DNA of 7,076 nucleotides, taken from Chloroflexota bacterium (lineage in GTDB: Bacteria; Chloroflexota; Anaerolineae; Anaerolineales; Villigracilaceae). Numbering within the stretch: position 1 is the stretch's first letter; each line of letters starts with the position of its first letter. Where the stretch lies: NCBI GenBank assembly GCA_021796315.1, contig JAJYOH010000315.1:1-7076 (forward strand). The letters are read 5' to 3'. Shown here in pieces: positions 6,209 to 7,076 of this stretch. Both the position numbers and the translations under genes were made by a program. The notes under the pieces are model-generated. The model was not told where the DNA came from. It saw only the letters and a program-made list of their open reading frames with translations, and did no database searches.

Positions 6209-7076
6209 GCTTTACCTGTGAAGGAAATCAAGGAACGTGTGGGAGATTCACGCGAAGCGATCATTCAGTTCATGCGTGAAATCGTGGCCATCCCCAGCAT
6301 GGAAGGCCAGCTCAAGAATGTGGGTGAGCGCATCGGCGCGGAGATGACCAAATTGGGCTTCGATGAAGTCCGCTTCGACAAGATGGGCAACATCCTCGGG
6401 CGTATTGGCAATGGCAAGCGCGTCATTGTCTACGACTCGCATGTGGATACCGTTGGCGTGGGCGACCCGGCTACCTGGGGCTGGGATCCGTTTAAGGGCA
6501 AGGTCGAAGATGGCATTTTGTACGCGCGCGGTTCATGTGACGAGAAAGGCTCCACGCCGGGCATGGTCTACGGTCTGGCCATTGCGCGTGATCTGGGTCT
6601 GCTCGAAGGAACCACGGCTTATTATTTCGGCAACATGGAAGAGTGGTGCGACGGCATCGCGCCGAATACCTTCGTCGAAGTTGATCCAAAGATCAAACCG
6701 GATTTTGTTGTGATCGGCGAGCCAACTAAAATGAATGTTTATCGCGGACACAAAGGCCGCGTGGAATTAAAAGTTACGTCCACCGGCAAGTCGGCGCATG
6801 CGGCCTCGCATCATCTCGGCGACAGCGCTCTTTACAAAATGCTTTCGGTCATCTCTGGCATCCGTGACCTCGATGCCCACTTGCACACTGATCCTTTCCT
6901 CGGCAAAGGCACGGTCATGGTCACGGATGCCAAGATCAGCACCGCCTCCATCAACGCCGTGCCGGATGGCTTCACTATTTTCATTGACCGCCGCGTCACT
7001 TTTGGCGAGACTAAGGAACAGGCTGTCCAGCAAATCCGCGATTTGATCCCCGGTTATTTGCGCTGCCAGATCACGG
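6206..7076 (+). CDS. ygeY: YgeY-family M20 metallohydrolase, N-terminal part (3' end outside window)
   Basis: The first 290 residues of an M20-family dinuclear zinc hydrolase (deacetylase/dipeptidase fold). Visible elements are YDSHVDTVGVGDPATWGWDPF (metal His79, Asp81), YARGSCDEKGSTPGMVYG (bridging Asp112), FGNMEEWCDG (catalytic base Glu145 and ligand Glu146), VVIGEPTKMNVYRGHKG (Glu172) and GKSAHAA (His198, start of the dimerisation lid domain). The HVDTVGVGDPATWGWDPF stretch and the EE-x-CDG motif match the YgeY group, called selenium metabolism-linked hydrolases. That group is found with xanthine dehydrogenase and carbamoyltransferase-like genes in the E. coli yge cluster. The substrate is not established; ArgE- or DapE-type deacylases are related but lack this context. 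The last metal His should lie beyond the window. No in-frame TGA that could encode selenocysteine is present. Confidence 0.88.
   Translation, partial: MALPVKEIKERVGDSREAIIQFMREIVAIPSMEGQLKNVGERIGAEMTKLGFDEVRFDKMGNILGRIGNGKRVIVYDSHVDTVGVGDPATWGWDPFKGKVEDGILYARGSCDEKGSTPGMVYGLAIARDLGLLEGTTAYYFGNMEEWCDGIAPNTFVEVDPKIKPDFVVIGEPTKMNVYRGHKGRVELKVTSTGKSAHAASHHLGDSALYKMLSVISGIRDLDAHLHTDPFLGKGTVMVTDAKISTASINAVPDGFTIFIDRRVTFGETKEQAVQQIRDLIPGYLRCQIT

Noticed and set aside
6206..7076. Selenoprotein possibility, given the selenium-linked family name
   Set aside because: The frame is open throughout without an internal TGA, and the family name reflects gene context, not selenocysteine.

Overview
The window looks like a bacterial chromosome segment of moderate-to-high GC, most likely from an Anaerolineae-type Chloroflexota bacterium or a relative. 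That placement is inferred from protein flavour, gene order and the leaderless-looking promoter. No rRNA or other marker gene is present to confirm it.

Layout: (1) Positions 1-406 hold the C-terminal end of an acetyl-CoA synthetase (acs), closed by a strong 15-bp hairpin at 418-450. (2) A TATAAT box sits almost directly before the ATG of a DUF1684-family gene (488-1278). This gene carries a net -1 frameshift near 557-571, and its last codons run into an insertion sequence. (3) The insertion sequence (about 1256-2131) has one DDE transposase on the minus strand. Its ends carry inverted repeats (15 of 17 matching). An 11-bp stem encloses the transposase ribosome binding site, and a possible promoter lies in the end of the element. 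(4) From 2151 to the window edge, four co-directional genes look like a purine-salvage or purine-degradation operon: an 8-oxoguanine deaminase-type amidohydrolase, adenine deaminase (ade), a HutC-type GntR regulator with a UTRA domain (start overlaps the ade stop), and a YgeY-family M20 hydrolase cut off by the window end.

How the genes fit together: the two deaminases would convert oxidised guanine (8-oxoguanine to urate) and adenine (to hypoxanthine), feeding oxidised purines toward a xanthine dehydrogenase-type route. YgeY is known from selenium-linked purine-catabolism clusters (the E. coli yge/xdh region). The UTRA-domain GntR protein is the likely ligand-responsive regulator.

Most notable: the two deaminase genes each contain, in frame, a copy of the same roughly 50-bp nested palindrome (3198-3247 and 4855-4903). 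Each copy adds about 16-20 Pro/Ser/Arg/Gly-rich residues. This resembles the protein-coding palindromic repeats described in Rickettsia. The insertion sequence is also well placed to have altered expression of the purine operon. I found no CRISPR array, tRNA, rRNA or wholly new multi-gene system.
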